From contig DASTYC010000004.1 in the NCBI GenBank assembly GCA_035765195.1, positions 1 through 64,000 on the forward strand: a stretch of 64,000 bases of DNA, in the 5' to 3' direction. This stretch comes from CALAED01 sp035765195 (lineage in GTDB: Bacteria; Actinomycetota; Actinomycetes; Streptosporangiales; Streptosporangiaceae). The position numbers and the translations under genes were made by a program. This document shows positions 25,756 to 35,600 of this stretch, piece by piece. Numbering within the stretch: position 1 is the first letter of the stretch; each line of letters begins with the position of its first letter. The notes under the pieces are model-generated. The model saw only the letters and a program-made list of their open reading frames with translations. It made no database searches and was not told where the DNA came from.

Positions 25756-26691
25756 ATGGCTGCTGATCCGCATGCGTCCGAGCCGGCGAATCGCCTGGCG
25801 CATTGGGCACGGAACTTCGCCGACGAACACCGGCTCGACTCCGCCGAGTTGAGCATCGCCCCACCACTGCACCCGGATGAGGTCGCCGGGCTCGGGCTGG
25901 CCCTGGGAATGAACCTGGTCACGATCGAAACGACGGGACAGTTCCGTCTCGCGGGTGCCGACGCAGGCAAGGGGCCGTACAACCTGTTCTCGCGCGGGCG
26001 AGCCCCGGCGCTGAATCGGGAGTACTTGATCCAGATCGCCGCGTTCGCCGAGCTGGTCGCGCACCACGGCTGGCCGGCGTCGCAGGTCGCGTTCGAGTAC
26101 GACGCGTTTGACCTGGCGGTGCTGGACGCTTCGGGCCGGCTGGTTGTCGCTGCCGAAGCCAAGAGGGACCAACGGAGTCTGGAGACCACGCTGGCCAAGT
26201 TGTCCACCGCCACACCGGATGAGCTGGCCACGCCGGCGACCGCCGACCAACGGAAGGCGGCCGCCCTGGTGCGGCTGCGGCCGCAGGTGTTCTGCGCGAT
26301 CGCGCCGGGTGTCCGCCGCTGGTTCACGCTCTGTGTGGATGACGGCTCGCTACGGCTGGTCCCGTGCGAGGAGCCGCCGCGGGGACCGCGCGGCGACGTG
26401 GACTGCCCGATATGCGGCGCCGAGGAGGACGTACGCGGAACGCCCGCACCCGGCGGGCGGATCAGGCTGTCGTGCGCCGGCTGCGGACATCGCTGGTCGC
26501 GTACGCCGCGCCACCCGTGTCCGCGTTGCGGCTCGGGTGAGGTCGAAGAGAGCGGCTACACCGGCTGGTCGTACGAGGACGTGGAGGAGGCCCGCGAGGA
26601 CCCGAACGCGGAGTGGTACTACGTCGACTGGCAGGTCTTCCGGTGCCGGAACTGCCGCAACGTGTGGCAGGTGGGATCCCGTGCCCAGTGA
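25756..26691 (+). CDS. PD-(D/E)XK-like protein with C-terminal zinc ribbons
   Basis: This 311-residue protein has in its first half a segment around residues 113-137 (FEYDAFDLAVLDASGRLVVA, then AEAKRDQ) that fits a PD-(D/E)XK nuclease core: an Asp before a hydrophobic strand and the ExK triad in EAK. The second half has two zinc-binding pairs, CPIC...CAGC (residues about 215-240) and CPRC...CRNC (about 254-303), typical of nucleic-acid-binding ribbons. I do not recognise the family by name. The ATG follows GGGGCGGGGCG. Its last 11 bases overlap the next gene, and the three genes 25756-28335 form one coupled operon. The role is probably DNA recognition or cleavage; this is inference. Confidence 0.7.
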   Translation: MAADPHASEPANRLAHWARNFADEHRLDSAELSIAPPLHPDEVAGLGLALGMNLVTIETTGQFRLAGADAGKGPYNLFSRGRAPALNREYLIQIAAFAELVAHHGWPASQVAFEYDAFDLAVLDASGRLVVAAEAKRDQRSLETTLAKLSTATPDELATPATADQRKAAALVRLRPQVFCAIAPGVRRWFTLCVDDGSLRLVPCEEPPRGPRGDVDCPICGAEEDVRGTPAPGGRIRLSCAGCGHRWSRTPRHPCPRCGSGEVEESGYTGWSYEDVEEAREDPNAEWYYVDWQVFRCRNCRNVWQVGSRAQ

Positions 26692-27643
26692 CCGATCCCG
26701 CGCCGACTACAGCCGCCTGACCGAATGGCTCACCCGGCACGGCGGTCAGATCGTGACCGTGAGCTGGGACGAGCTCGACGCCGTCGTCGGCCGCCCGCCG
26801 TCCGCGACGAACCACTATCCCCAGTGGTGGCACGGAGACCGTCCAAACACGCGCGCCTGGCGGGCCGCTGGGTTCGAGCTGGAACGGGTCGACGTCGGCC
26901 GATCGGTGACCTTCCGCCGTATGACACCCCCAGCCGGACCTGCCCTCCGCCCGCGATCCGGCGTCAGCAGCCGCATCGCCTCGCCCGTACCCCGACCGGG
27001 CGCCGCCAATGTGGCCGAACTCCTCGCGGTCGACCCGCGCCGCGCCATGCTGGTCATTCCGTGCTCGGGGGACAAAGCGCGCGGCGGGCAACCAAACACG
27101 CGGCCGACACCGGCGACGTCGTGGCCGGAATCGTTGTCCATCGCCCGAGACCGCGTGTGGGGCCATGCACCCGTGGACGAGAGCAACGTCTTGCCCGCGT
27201 GGCGCCGTTACCAAGGCCACTTCTACCGGCAGGCCCGAAGAGAGCTCGACGCGGCCGTGGCCGCAGGCGTTCCGGTCATCATCTTGAGCGGCGGATACGG
27301 GCTGCTCCGCGCCGATGAGCCCATCGGTATCTACAACAAGGTGTTGAAACGGAGCGACTGGCCGCAGGGCTTATTGGAGTCGTTGCTTGTCGATGAGGCC
27401 GCCCGGGTCGGCGCGGAGGCAGTGGTCGCCTTCGCCGCGGCCACCACCGACTACGCGAAGGTGATCCGCAGGGCGCCCTGGCGGCGGCGCGGCATAAGCC
27501 CGGTCTTCCACGTCACCATCAGTGGTGTCGGTGGCGGCGCGATGGTCGAGGTGCCACGCCGGCTCGGGCAGGCGTTCAGCGCGCTGTGGGAACGCGATCC
27601 GGGTGGGCTCCCGGCCGGATTGAGCGTTGAGCGCCTCGCATGA
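26681..27643 (+). CDS. DUF7662-like plus YaaA/DUF6884-like two-domain protein
   Basis: This is a 320-residue protein starting at GTG 26681 inside the end of the previous gene. Residues 5-85 (YSRLTEWLTRHGGQIVTVSW, PPSATNHYPQWWHGDRPNTR, AWRAAGFELERV) match the short DUF7662-type domain. Residues 120-315 begin with MLVIPCSGDKARGG and contain VIILSGGYGLLRADEPIG and LKRSDW, which resemble the YaaA/DUF6884 group. YaaA binds DNA and limits damage under peroxide stress in E. coli; DUF6884 proteins are of unknown function and are common on phages and islands. The stop overlaps the next start (ATGA at 27640). The fusion, and its nuclease neighbours, suggest a role in DNA processing or defence. Confidence 0.65.
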   Translation: MPSDRSRADYSRLTEWLTRHGGQIVTVSWDELDAVVGRPPSATNHYPQWWHGDRPNTRAWRAAGFELERVDVGRSVTFRRMTPPAGPALRPRSGVSSRIASPVPRPGAANVAELLAVDPRRAMLVIPCSGDKARGGQPNTRPTPATSWPESLSIARDRVWGHAPVDESNVLPAWRRYQGHFYRQARRELDAAVAAGVPVIILSGGYGLLRADEPIGIYNKVLKRSDWPQGLLESLLVDEAARVGAEAVVAFAAATTDYAKVIRRAPWRRRGISPVFHVTISGVGGGAMVEVPRRLGQAFSALWERDPGGLPAGLSVERLA

Positions 27644-28335
27644 CCGGCACCAAACGTGCGGCGGACACCGACCGGTTCTACACCCTGCTCACCGCACTCA
27701 CCGAGAAGTTGGGGCGGCCCCGGCTGCGAGACTGCTCCGCCGACGGCTGCCCCCGCCACGGCGTGTACTTCTTCTTCGAAGACGGCGAAACCCGCGCCGA
27801 TGGCCGCACCCTCCGCGTCGTCCGCATCGGCACGCACGCCCTCACCGAACGGTCACAGACCAGCCTGTGGGGTCGGCTCCGCCAACACCGCGGAACGCTC
27901 GCCGGCCGACATGCGGGCGGCGGCAACCATCGCGGCTCCATCTTCCGCCTGCACGTGGGCACCGCCCTGCTGAATAACCAGATCTGGCCGCCCGAAATCC
28001 GCGAGTCGTGGCTGCGGCGGCAGATAGACGCGCAGGCGCGCGCGGCCGAGCAACCGCTCGAACGAGCGGTCAGCGCTCACATCGGCGCCATGCCGGTTGC
28101 GTGCCTGGCCGTCCCAGACCGCGAACACCGCCGCGTGATCGAAGCCAACGCCATCGCACTGCTCTCCCGCCGGGCGGGCGGCCTCGATCAGGCATCGGCA
28201 GGATGGCTCGGTCTGCACGCGGCCAGCGAACGGGTGCGCACCTCCGCCCTCTGGAACGTCAACCACGTCGACGACGCCTACGACCCGGCCTTCCTCGACC
28301 TGCTCGAGCAAGCGATCCGCGAAGCCACCCGCTGA
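27640..28335 (+). CDS. GIY-YIG-like nuclease domain protein
   Basis: This 231-residue protein ends the three-gene operon. Its N-terminal half has the order expected of a GIY-YIG fold: GVYFFFEDGE (GVY for GIY), RVVRIGTHAL (RIG for YIG), then SLWGRLRQHRG, with the conserved Arg and a following His. A catalytic Glu could be E184 or a neighbour in the segment IEANAIALL. The C-terminal 70 residues have SAGWLGLHAASERVRTSALW. It is coupled to the upstream gene by a 4-base overlap. The activity is inferred from motif order only, and I have not seen the operon combination before. Confidence 0.65.
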   Translation: MTGTKRAADTDRFYTLLTALTEKLGRPRLRDCSADGCPRHGVYFFFEDGETRADGRTLRVVRIGTHALTERSQTSLWGRLRQHRGTLAGRHAGGGNHRGSIFRLHVGTALLNNQIWPPEIRESWLRRQIDAQARAAEQPLERAVSAHIGAMPVACLAVPDREHRRVIEANAIALLSRRAGGLDQASAGWLGLHAASERVRTSALWNVNHVDDAYDPAFLDLLEQAIREATR

Positions 28336-28374
28336 CCGCCGCCGGGGAAGGCGTCGCGAGAATCCACCAGCGCC

Positions 28375-28569
28375 TCATCCATCACACATCGCGGCCAGGT
28401 CCACACGCATGGGACCGAGCCGGAGCCCGTCTTCCAGCGCCGCCATGATGAGCTGCGCCTCGGCCGGATACTTCTCGATGAGCTCGGTCATGATCTGCAA
28501 CTCCTCGGCGGCGGCCAGCAGCTGTTCCCGGTTACCGTGTGCAGGCTCAATCGTTGTCATCTCCTTCAT
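28375..28569 (-). CDS. Small hypothetical protein
   Basis: This is a 64-residue acidic helical protein (REQLLAAAEELQIMTELIEK, EAQLIMAALEDGLRL). It is the last gene of a minus-strand group that continues with an HATPase gene. ATG 28569 or ATG 28560 could be the start. I do not recognise it; small proteins of this type are common next to XRE/DUF397 modules in actinomycetes. Confidence 0.5.
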   Translation of the reverse strand: MKEMTTIEPAHGNREQLLAAAEELQIMTELIEKYPAEAQLIMAALEDGLRLGPMRVDLAAMCDG

Positions 28570-28614
28570 CCCTTTCTTTCGCGTTCGGCCCGGACATATT
28601 GCGTGCGGGGAAAC

Positions 28615-29037
28615 TCACGTGAAGATCGCGGTAACGGTGCGGCCGGTGGGGTCGCCGCGCCAGCCCCACCAAGTGGCGGTGGCGGCGACCATGCGCAGCC
28701 CGAGTCCGTGCCCGGCGTACGCATCGAGGTCGGTCACGTGTGGTTCGGCCGGGCCGCCCTGGTCGGTGACGGACACCGCGGCTCGGCCGTCGTCCCAGCG
28801 GCACACCTCTACCACCAGCGATCCTCCGGGCGCGGCGGACCGGGTGTGGCATATCGCGTTCGCCGCCAGTTCGGCGGCGGCCTGGATGACGTCGTCCGCG
28901 TATGGCGAGCCGGTGACGAGGGCGGATACGAAGCGCCGGATGGGAGCCGCCTCCTCAGCTCGGCCACGAAAGGTGCGCCGGCGGCGTAGCGCACCGACGG
29001 GGATCGGTGGATCGTCATTCAGAGCTGGCATCGTCAT
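28615..29037 (-). CDS. Anti-sigma-factor-type ATP-binding protein (HATPase_c)
   Basis: This 140-residue single-domain histidine-kinase-like ATPase is of the RsbW/SpoIIAB-type group frequent in actinomycetes. The N box is AAELAANAICHTRS, the G1 box is VTDQGGPAEP, and GHGLGLRMVAATATWWG carries the G2 motif; WRGDPTGRTVTAIF is the usual end. Such proteins can bind sigma factors, phosphorylate partner antagonists or act in small regulatory modules beside XRE genes. ATG 29037 is used. The gene lies near and divergent to an XRE-DUF397 pair, a common actinomycete arrangement. The partner is unknown. Confidence 0.85.
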   Translation of the reverse strand: MTMPALNDDPPIPVGALRRRRTFRGRAEEAAPIRRFVSALVTGSPYADDVIQAAAELAANAICHTRSAAPGGSLVVEVCRWDDGRAAVSVTDQGGPAEPHVTDLDAYAGHGLGLRMVAATATWWGWRGDPTGRTVTAIFT

Positions 29038-29122
29038 GGCTGACCGTCCTCGTCGGTCGTGGCGTTCGCAGATGATCCGTACAAGTAATGCGACGGCTGG
29101 GGTGCCGATCGCCGGAGTCTCA

Positions 29123-29428
29123 TCAGCGCGGGCGGTGGGAGATGTGCTGATCGGCCGCGCGAATCTGGCGCACACGATCCGCGAGTTCGTCCGGCGTGGC
29201 CGCCTCGATCAGCCACGGGTACCAGTAGCCCGACGGCGGCATGCCCCACCAAACGCGGGTGGCGCGGCCGTACCAGCACAGCCAGCCGGGACAATCCCGC
29301 ATGAGCGACCGCGCCACCCGGCCGGCTGACATCGGCCGCGGCCTGGTCTCGATTCGAGAGGCCGACAGATGGTCATTCGTCGTTCCGTTGCGGCGCGAAG
29401 CGATCCGATGAGCCTCACCCGTTGCCAT
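29123..29428 (-). CDS. Small hypothetical protein, Trp-rich
   Basis: This is a 101-residue protein with a strong ribosome site (AAAGGAG) ahead of ATG 29428. The C-terminal half is Trp/Tyr-rich (GWLCWYGRATRVWWGMPPSG, then YWYPWLIEAATPDELADRVR). It is probably a small regulatory or binding protein of the kind found between HATPase and XRE genes in actinomycete chromosomes. I do not assign a function. The gene is divergent from the XRE regulator at 29598. Confidence 0.65.
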   Translation of the reverse strand: MATGEAHRIASRRNGTTNDHLSASRIETRPRPMSAGRVARSLMRDCPGWLCWYGRATRVWWGMPPSGYWYPWLIEAATPDELADRVRQIRAADQHISHRPR

Positions 29429-29597
29429 CGGTCGACTCCTTTCGGTGATGGTTGGTGACAGCCTGGAATGGCTGGCCGACCAGCACAACCACCTCGCCTG
29501 ACAAGGGGAAACGCACCCAGCGGGATCGATCGACATCGGGATATCCCCAAGTTGAGCAATCTCCCCGAGGTCGTAGTCAGGCGATCACAATGAGTGC

Positions 29598-30476
29598 ATG
29601 ACGAAGAACCCTCCGACCGTACGGATGCGTCGACTCGGCGCCCAGCTACGCAAGATCCGTGAGGACCGCGGCCTGACCCTCGACGAGGCCGCCAACCTGC
29701 TCAACCTGTCCAAGTCGGCGCTCAACCGCATGGAGAACGCTCAGGTCGTCGTCCGCCGACATGAGACCGAATACCTGCTGATCAAATACGGGGTCGCCGA
29801 CAGAGACCTGCGCGACTCCCTGCTCGGCCTGGCCAGCGCCGGGCGTTCCAGAGACTGGGTCAAGCGTCACGGCGCGCTGTCACCGGAATCACCGGTCAAA
29901 GACCTCGTCCAGTTGGAACAGGACTCCTCGGCGATCCGCATCTTTCAGCCATTCGGCATCCCGGGAATCCTGCAGACGCCGGACTACGCTCGCGCGGTGA
30001 TCGGCTCACGTCCGCCAAAACCTAACCGGGATTTGGACCGTGCCGTGGCCTTCCGGATGGCAAGAAAGGAAGTGCTCTCCGGACCCGAGCCGGTGCGACT
30101 GGATGTAGTGATAGGCGAGGCTGCACTGCGTCAGCACATGGGCGGCGCGGGCGTCCTACGTGATCAACTCCAATACCTGCTGGAGGCGTCCAGCCCGGCC
30201 AACGTCGGCATCCGAGTCCTGCCGTACGAGGCCACGAGGCATCCCGGGTTCGACGGCGCCTTCACCATGCTGGATGTCGAGACCGGAGCCTTCACGGTGG
30301 TAGTGATCGACAGCATGATGCGGAGCGTCTATTCGGAGGATGACGCCGACGTCGAACGTTATAGCTTGGTCTTCATGGAGTTGTGCGCGACCGCTCTCTC
30401 CGAGGCGGATTCACGCACAATGATCGAGCAGGTCATGTTCGAACTCGAAGCCGCGCCGAGAGAAGGCACCAAATGA
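29598..30476 (+). CDS. XRE-family helix-turn-helix regulator with DUF5753 domain
   Basis: This 292-residue regulator has an HTH_31/XRE domain at residues 12-70 (LGAQLRKIREDRGLTLDEAA, LNLSKSALNRMEN). A DUF5753 domain covers about 100-280 (IRIFQPFGIPGILQTPDYAR, RQHMGGAGVLRDQLQYLLEA). The family is abundant in filamentous actinomycetes, includes regulators of development and secondary metabolism (BldB/WhiJ-type loci), and is normally coupled to a DUF397 gene. Here the stop overlaps the DUF397 start (ATGA at 30473). ATG 29598 lacks a clear ribosome site and could be leaderless. Confidence 0.92.
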   Translation: MTKNPPTVRMRRLGAQLRKIREDRGLTLDEAANLLNLSKSALNRMENAQVVVRRHETEYLLIKYGVADRDLRDSLLGLASAGRSRDWVKRHGALSPESPVKDLVQLEQDSSAIRIFQPFGIPGILQTPDYARAVIGSRPPKPNRDLDRAVAFRMARKEVLSGPEPVRLDVVIGEAALRQHMGGAGVLRDQLQYLLEASSPANVGIRVLPYEATRHPGFDGAFTMLDVETGAFTVVVIDSMMRSVYSEDDADVERYSLVFMELCATALSEADSRTMIEQVMFELEAAPREGTK

Positions 30477-30673
30477 TCGTCTGGCGTAAGAGCAGCCACA
30501 GCGGGACCGACGAGGGCACCGAATGTGTCGAGGTCGCCGGGCTGCCAGGCCGCACCGAGCGAGTAATCGGAGTACGTGACTCCAAGAATCCGGACGGTCC
30601 TGTACTGATCGTTAACAACGACGACTTCCGCACCCTGCTCGACCGAGTGAGGACCGACGCCATTAGTTCCTAG
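30473..30673 (+). CDS. DUF397 protein
   Basis: This 66-residue protein has the family signature WRKSSHSGTDEGTECVEVAG, then RVIGVRDSKNPDGPVLIV. DUF397 proteins are small partners of DUF5753-type XRE regulators (WhiJ-like modules) and may act as toxin or co-regulator. Translation is coupled to the XRE gene by a 4-base overlap. Its 3' end overlaps the convergent DUF6082-like gene by 11 bases. Confidence 0.92.
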   Translation: MIVWRKSSHSGTDEGTECVEVAGLPGRTERVIGVRDSKNPDGPVLIVNNDDFRTLLDRVRTDAISS

Positions 30674-31433
30674 CGCCTCGGCGAAGTCGTCTAGCTGCGG
30701 CCGCGACTCCCATACCGACCGCAGCCAGCCCTATAACTTGACGAGTTCGCCGAATGGATCTTCGTGGCCGGGGTGAAGGGCTTTCCGGGGTCGGAGCGAC
30801 GACGGGTGAAGTAAGCGCGTGCTGATACTCCTCATCCAAGATCTCATGGAAGCGTCGCTCACGGCGAGTTGAAGCCGTGCCGGCACGCAGTTCACGAACG
30901 TCGGACCAGAACCGTTCTCCCACCTCACCCGAGAACAGGATGTGCGCGGCAGAGCGTAGGTGCGGCTCGCTGAATACTCGAAGCTCGTACTGCATCTGCC
31001 AGTTAGAAATGATCAGATTGACGTACATGTGCTCACGCTGGCCGGTGGGGTCATCCGAAGCGAAGAACGGGCCCCAGCAGCGGCGGTAGACCTCATCGTC
31101 CATCGCCATTTGCAGAAGCTCGGTGTGAATAGCGCGGAGGGCTTGTTCCCGAGATGCCTTCGCCTCGCGGGCCTGCATGAACAGGGAAACGGCAACCCCG
31201 ATCAGCGCGAGTACGGCCAGCAGCGCCGATGCCGCGCCATAGGTCTGACCGATCCAGCTCAGCCGCTCCCAGTCGCGTGATTGCCGATCAAGCAGGCCCA
31301 ACGCGAGAGGGGAGGCGGCGATAAGGCCGGACGCGAGAACGATCACCAGGAGCAACAGCGTAGCGACCGCGACATGACGACGTGTGGGTCCCATCAGGAC
31401 ACGCCTGAGCGAGCGCCGTCGCGGCACCGTCAT
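30663..31433 (-). CDS. DUF6082-like membrane protein
   Basis: This is a 256-residue protein. Two N-terminal membrane helices (VAVATLLLLVIVLASGLIAA, and SALLAVLALIGVAVSLFMQ, about residues 20-42 and 68-88) precede a cytosolic helical domain (LLQMAMDDEVYRRCWGPFF, HMYVNLIISNWQMQYELRVF). This layout resembles the DUF6082 proteins often found next to XRE/DUF397 loci in actinomycetes. A basic C-terminal tail has a further hydrophobic stretch (VIGLAAVGMGVAAAAR). The function is unknown. Confidence 0.7.
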   Translation of the reverse strand: MTVPRRRSLRRVLMGPTRRHVAVATLLLLVIVLASGLIAASPLALGLLDRQSRDWERLSWIGQTYGAASALLAVLALIGVAVSLFMQAREAKASREQALRAIHTELLQMAMDDEVYRRCWGPFFASDDPTGQREHMYVNLIISNWQMQYELRVFSEPHLRSAAHILFSGEVGERFWSDVRELRAGTASTRRERRFHEILDEEYQHALTSPVVAPTPESPSPRPRRSIRRTRQVIGLAAVGMGVAAAARRLRRGARN

Positions 31434-31443
31434 ACACCCTTAC

Positions 31444-32052
31444 TCAGTTGGAGATGTTGGGGCGTGGTAGGGGTTCGATCTCACGCTCGAAGTAGGCCAG
31501 CAGATCTTCGCCCTCGTCGAACAGCTCGGCCAGCTCCTGACGGCAGGCGTCGATCACCTTGAGATCATCGATTCGTCGCGCTCCGCTGAGCACACCTGTC
31601 TCGTCGTAGAGCACCTCGTACAACGCAGAGGTCCCAAGCACGAGAAGCTCGGGCAACGGCTGCTGCGCTTCCAGTTGCCGTACGGCGTGGGCGTCGAGCA
31701 CCTTGATTTCCTGCTCGCCCGTCTCGACGCGGATTTTCAGAATGTGCATCTCCCATTGCAGATATGGGGTTACCGGCTGCTCGACGATGCGGAGCCGGCG
31801 ATTGGCGAACCCTTCTGAACTTTTCGCTTGTTGCTGCGACTCACCGCGCTTCTTCTCGATTAGAGCAAGAGCCCGCTCCCAGTCACCTTCCGTCATCGCG
31901 AGCCAGCTCGGCTCATCTGGCTCCCGGAAGTCCTGAATGCGTTCCAGCTTCCAGAGCACGTCTTTGACCTCGCGAAAGTGCGGCCAGAAGTCTTCAAGGT
32001 AGCTCTCTGGACTCAGCTCAAGTCCCGCAAGGCTCCGTACGAGGTCAAGCAT
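31444..32052 (-). CDS. DUF6879-like protein
   Basis: This 202-residue protein starts at ATG 32052. Features such as HFREVKDVLWKLERIQDFRE, LQWEMHILKIRVETGEQEI and YEVLYDETG resemble the DUF6879 family, common beside XRE regulators in actinomycetes; the assignment is by resemblance only. The start overlaps the end of the upstream 90-residue gene by 8 bases, and it ends 10 bases before the DUF6082-like gene, so the three form a minus-strand operon. Function unknown. Confidence 0.65.
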   Translation of the reverse strand: MLDLVRSLAGLELSPESYLEDFWPHFREVKDVLWKLERIQDFREPDEPSWLAMTEGDWERALALIEKKRGESQQQAKSSEGFANRRLRIVEQPVTPYLQWEMHILKIRVETGEQEIKVLDAHAVRQLEAQQPLPELLVLGTSALYEVLYDETGVLSGARRIDDLKVIDACRQELAELFDEGEDLLAYFEREIEPLPRPNISN

Positions 32053-32317
32053 CTGGGATGTCCGGTTTGGCGGCGACGAACATGTTCCGCGGAAGAACGA
32101 CGAGCCGCTCGTCATCAGCTATAGCCACATCAGGCGGGAGTCTTCGAAGGTAGTCGGACGTGTGATCACGCCCGATGACCGCGATGTCGCCGTTGTCCAG
32201 CTCCCAGATGTCCGGGCAGCTAGGCGTTTGATTCGTGTCACCAAGCTCTAAAGCAGACTTTCCAAGCCGACGCTTGAAGTTGGCCGACGGGTCCGCTTCC
32301 CATGGCCGATCAACCAT
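32045..32317 (-). CDS. Small hypothetical protein upstream of the DUF6879-like gene
   Basis: This 90-residue protein has ATG 32317 after a GGAGG ribosome site. It contains CPDIWELDNGDIAVIGRDHT and PDVAIADDERLVVLPRNMFV. Similar short proteins occur directly upstream of DUF6879 genes, where the pair is translationally linked. I assign no function. It starts about 300 bases from pglW on the opposite strand. Confidence 0.7.
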   Translation of the reverse strand: MVDRPWEADPSANFKRRLGKSALELGDTNQTPSCPDIWELDNGDIAVIGRDHTSDYLRRLPPDVAIADDERLVVLPRNMFVAAKPDIPDA

Positions 32318-32622
32318 GACAATTCCTCCATGCGATGAGGCGGCGACAACGTCGAGCATTACATGCTGCTACCTGGTAGACAACGATCGTGAGCGCCCCC
32401 GGTTTGCGCCACTCGTCGACGATCTCATCGCCGAGGCCGAGGAGACCTTCGCGACTGGAGTCAAGTCCTCGCCGACAGCCGAGCCGCCGCGGACCCACAG
32501 CCTCAGTGGCCATGGCGTAAACCGACGCTCGTCACTGAGCGTCGAACGTCCGGAGCGAAGGGTATGTCGGTCTCCAACGAGAGATGGCATCATCACGTCA
32601 CATATAGACGTATGGGTCAGAT
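32318..32622. other. Divergent promoter region before the BREX operon
   Basis: About 305 bases separate the minus-strand small gene from pglW. It should hold the promoter of the whole BREX operon; the segment TCACATATAGACGTATGGG (about 32597-32615) contains a TATAGA-like -10 element, but I cannot place a convincing -35. No coding frame is credible here. Confidence 0.35.
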
Positions 32623-35600
32623 GTGGCGCAGAAGCGGGGCTTACGGGTGTCGAACCGGTGGTGGGGTCCAAGGTCTGACTTCCCCTGGGAAGAGGATGCG
32701 CTGAGGCACATCCAAGACCGCATGCCACTGACCGAGCCGTACCGCGCCTGGCAGACCTTCACCTTCACGGCCCAGTCCGGTCACGTCCGTGAGGTGGATC
32801 TGTTAATCGCCACCCCGGGCGGCGTGTTCCTCGTGGAGATCAAGAGTCATCCGGGTCGAGCGACCAACGAGGGCGGTACGTGGCTGTTCCGTGGCGAGCG
32901 GATCCGTACGATCGAGAACCCGCTGCACCTGACGGACCTGAAGACCAAGGAGCTTCGGCAGCAGCTTCAGTGGGGCGCGGACAGGCTTGGCCTGAAGCTC
33001 CGCGTACCACGCATCGAGCCGGCGGTGTTCCTGTCCGCGCCGGACCTGCGCTGCGAGTTCGACGACGTTCAGCGCATCAAGGTGTTCGGACGCGACGGCC
33101 TGGAAGAACAAACGGGGCTGCCCGGCATCTGGTCGGGCCTGCTGGGCAGGGCGCCGTCCAGCGCGGCCAACCGGGTGGACGCCACGTTCTCGCGGCAACT
33201 GGACAAGCTCCGCCGGCAAATCGGTGTCCAGGGCCTGCGCAAGCACCGCAGAGTCGGACCGTTCGAGCTCGATCCCAAGGCGTTCGACACCGGCCCCACC
33301 TGGGTGGACTTTCTCGCGAAGAACGCCGCGCTGCGCGATGACCAGCCGCGCCGAATCCGCATCTATCTGTCCGAGCTCGGGGCGACCAAGCACGATCGCG
33401 AGTCCACCCGCCGGGCGGCGCGCCGCGAGTACCTCGCGCTGCAGGGCATCTCCCACGAAGGCATCGTCCAGGCCGAGCAGTACAGCGAGGAACACGAGGG
33501 CGGCCCGTCCATCGTCTTCCGGCACGGCAAGGACTGGCAGCGGCTCGACTACTTCATGGCCGAGCACGGCGCCGAGCTGGCGGTGGAGACGCGGGTGGAG
33601 ATGATCCGTCAGCTCGCCGAGGCGGTCGACCACGCGCACCGCCGCCACCTTTACCACCGTGCGCTGGCCGCCCGCAGCGTGTACGTCGAGATGGACGGCC
33701 GCTACCCACGCCTGCGGATCTGCGACTGGCAGGTCTCGGCCCGCCCGACTTCGGGATCGTCGGGGCGGCCCACCGCGCTGGACTCCAGCGGCTCGACCTC
33801 GCTGTCCGCGCACATCGAGGGAGCCGCGGGCGCTTACCTGGCCCCGGAGTTCGGCAACGCGGACGCGCAGGCAACCCAACTCGACGTCTTCGGGCTCGGC
33901 GCGCTGAGCCATCTCGTCCTCACCGGCACACCACCGGCGGCGAACCGCAAGGCGCTGTTCAACAGGTTGAGCGCCGAGTCGGCGCTGGTGCCCTCGGCCA
34001 TCTCCGACGACGTCAGCCCGAACATGGACGACCTGATCCGGAGCGCCACCGCGGTGCAGCCGGTCGACCGGTACGAGTCCGTACGAGACTTCCTCACCTG
34101 CCTGGAGGTAGTCGAGGACGAGATCACCGCGCCGGACGACAGGGACCTGCCCGATCTGCTGGAGGCGACACGCGGCTCGGTCGTCGGCGAGTGGCAGATC
34201 GTACGGATCCTGGGCAAGGGCTCGACCGCTAAGGCACTGCTGGCCACCAAGAACGGGTACGAACAGGTCCTCAAGGTCGCCTTGAACGACGGCGGACGGC
34301 GCCGTCTCTTCCATGAGGCGGATCAGCTACGCGACATCAAGTACGCGCACATCGTGCGCTATATCGACGGCCCGATCCAGATCGGCGAACGCTGGGTGCT
34401 GGTGCTGGAGCAGGCGGGGCAGCAGACCCTGACGCAGTACTTGCGTCATGAGGGCCGACTGACCATCGACGACCTGGAAAGCCTCGGCGACCAGCTGTTC
34501 CAGGCGGCGCGCTACCTGGAGGATCAGGAGGTCTGGCACCGCGACATCAAGCCCGACAACCTGGCGATCCGCGAGATGCCCAAGAAGAGCCGGCGGCTGG
34601 TGCTGTTCGACTTTTCGCTGGCCGGCGCGGCCGACCGCGACACCCAGGTTGGCACCGCGCCGTACCTCGACCCGTTCCTCGGCACCGACCGCCGCCCGGT
34701 CTACGACGCGGCCGCCGAGCGATACGCCATCGCGGTGACGCTGCACGAGATGGCCAGCGCCGAGCTGCCGTCGTGGGGCGACAGCGTGGTCGAGCCCAGG
34801 CTGTTGCCGAAGAGCGTGCAGTTGCCGCAGCTCGCCGAGGACGCCTTCGATCCGTTGCTGCGTGCGCGGCTCGCCACGTTTTTCCGTACGGCGCTGCACC
34901 GCGACCCGGCCCAGCGGCACTCCTCGCTCAAGGAGATGCAACGCGCCTGGTCCGACGTGTTCCGCGCGCTGGACGAGACGCCACCGGCGACCACCTCGCA
35001 CACGGTCAACGAACGGCCGGCCGACGCGGCGGAAGCCCGGGAGGTGTCGGCGGCCAAGGTCGCCGCGGGCACGCTGCTCGTCGCCGCCGGCCTGTCGGCG
35101 CGGGCGCTGTCGGCCGCACTGCAGCAGCTCGACGTGTCCACGGTGGGGGAGCTGGTCGCGATCCCGGCCGCCCGCATCCAGCGGCTGCGCGGCGTGGGCC
35201 TGGGTCCGCGCAACGAGTTGGTCAAGCGGGCCGGCGAATGGCGCCGGCAGCTCGAAGTCTCCGAGCGCACCGAGAAGACCGCCAAGGCCGTCGCGGCCGA
35301 GCCCGCGACGACCACCGAGGACCTGACCAGGCTCAGCCTGGACGAGGTGGCGGAAACGCTTGCGCCGAAGGGTCGCGAAACCAACAACGTACGGGTGGTC
35401 CGTGCGGTTCTCGCGCTGCCGGACGCCGATGGTCGTCCGGCTCGGGTACCGCCGTGGGCTCCGCTGGCGGCGGTCGCCGAGGACCTCGGCCTCGGCGTAC
35501 GAGAGGTTGGCGAGTTGCTCGCCGATGCGCGCAAGCGCTGGGCGCGCGGCGTCAAGGCGGTCACCGCGCTGCGCGTCACCGTACGGCGGATTCTCGTCGA

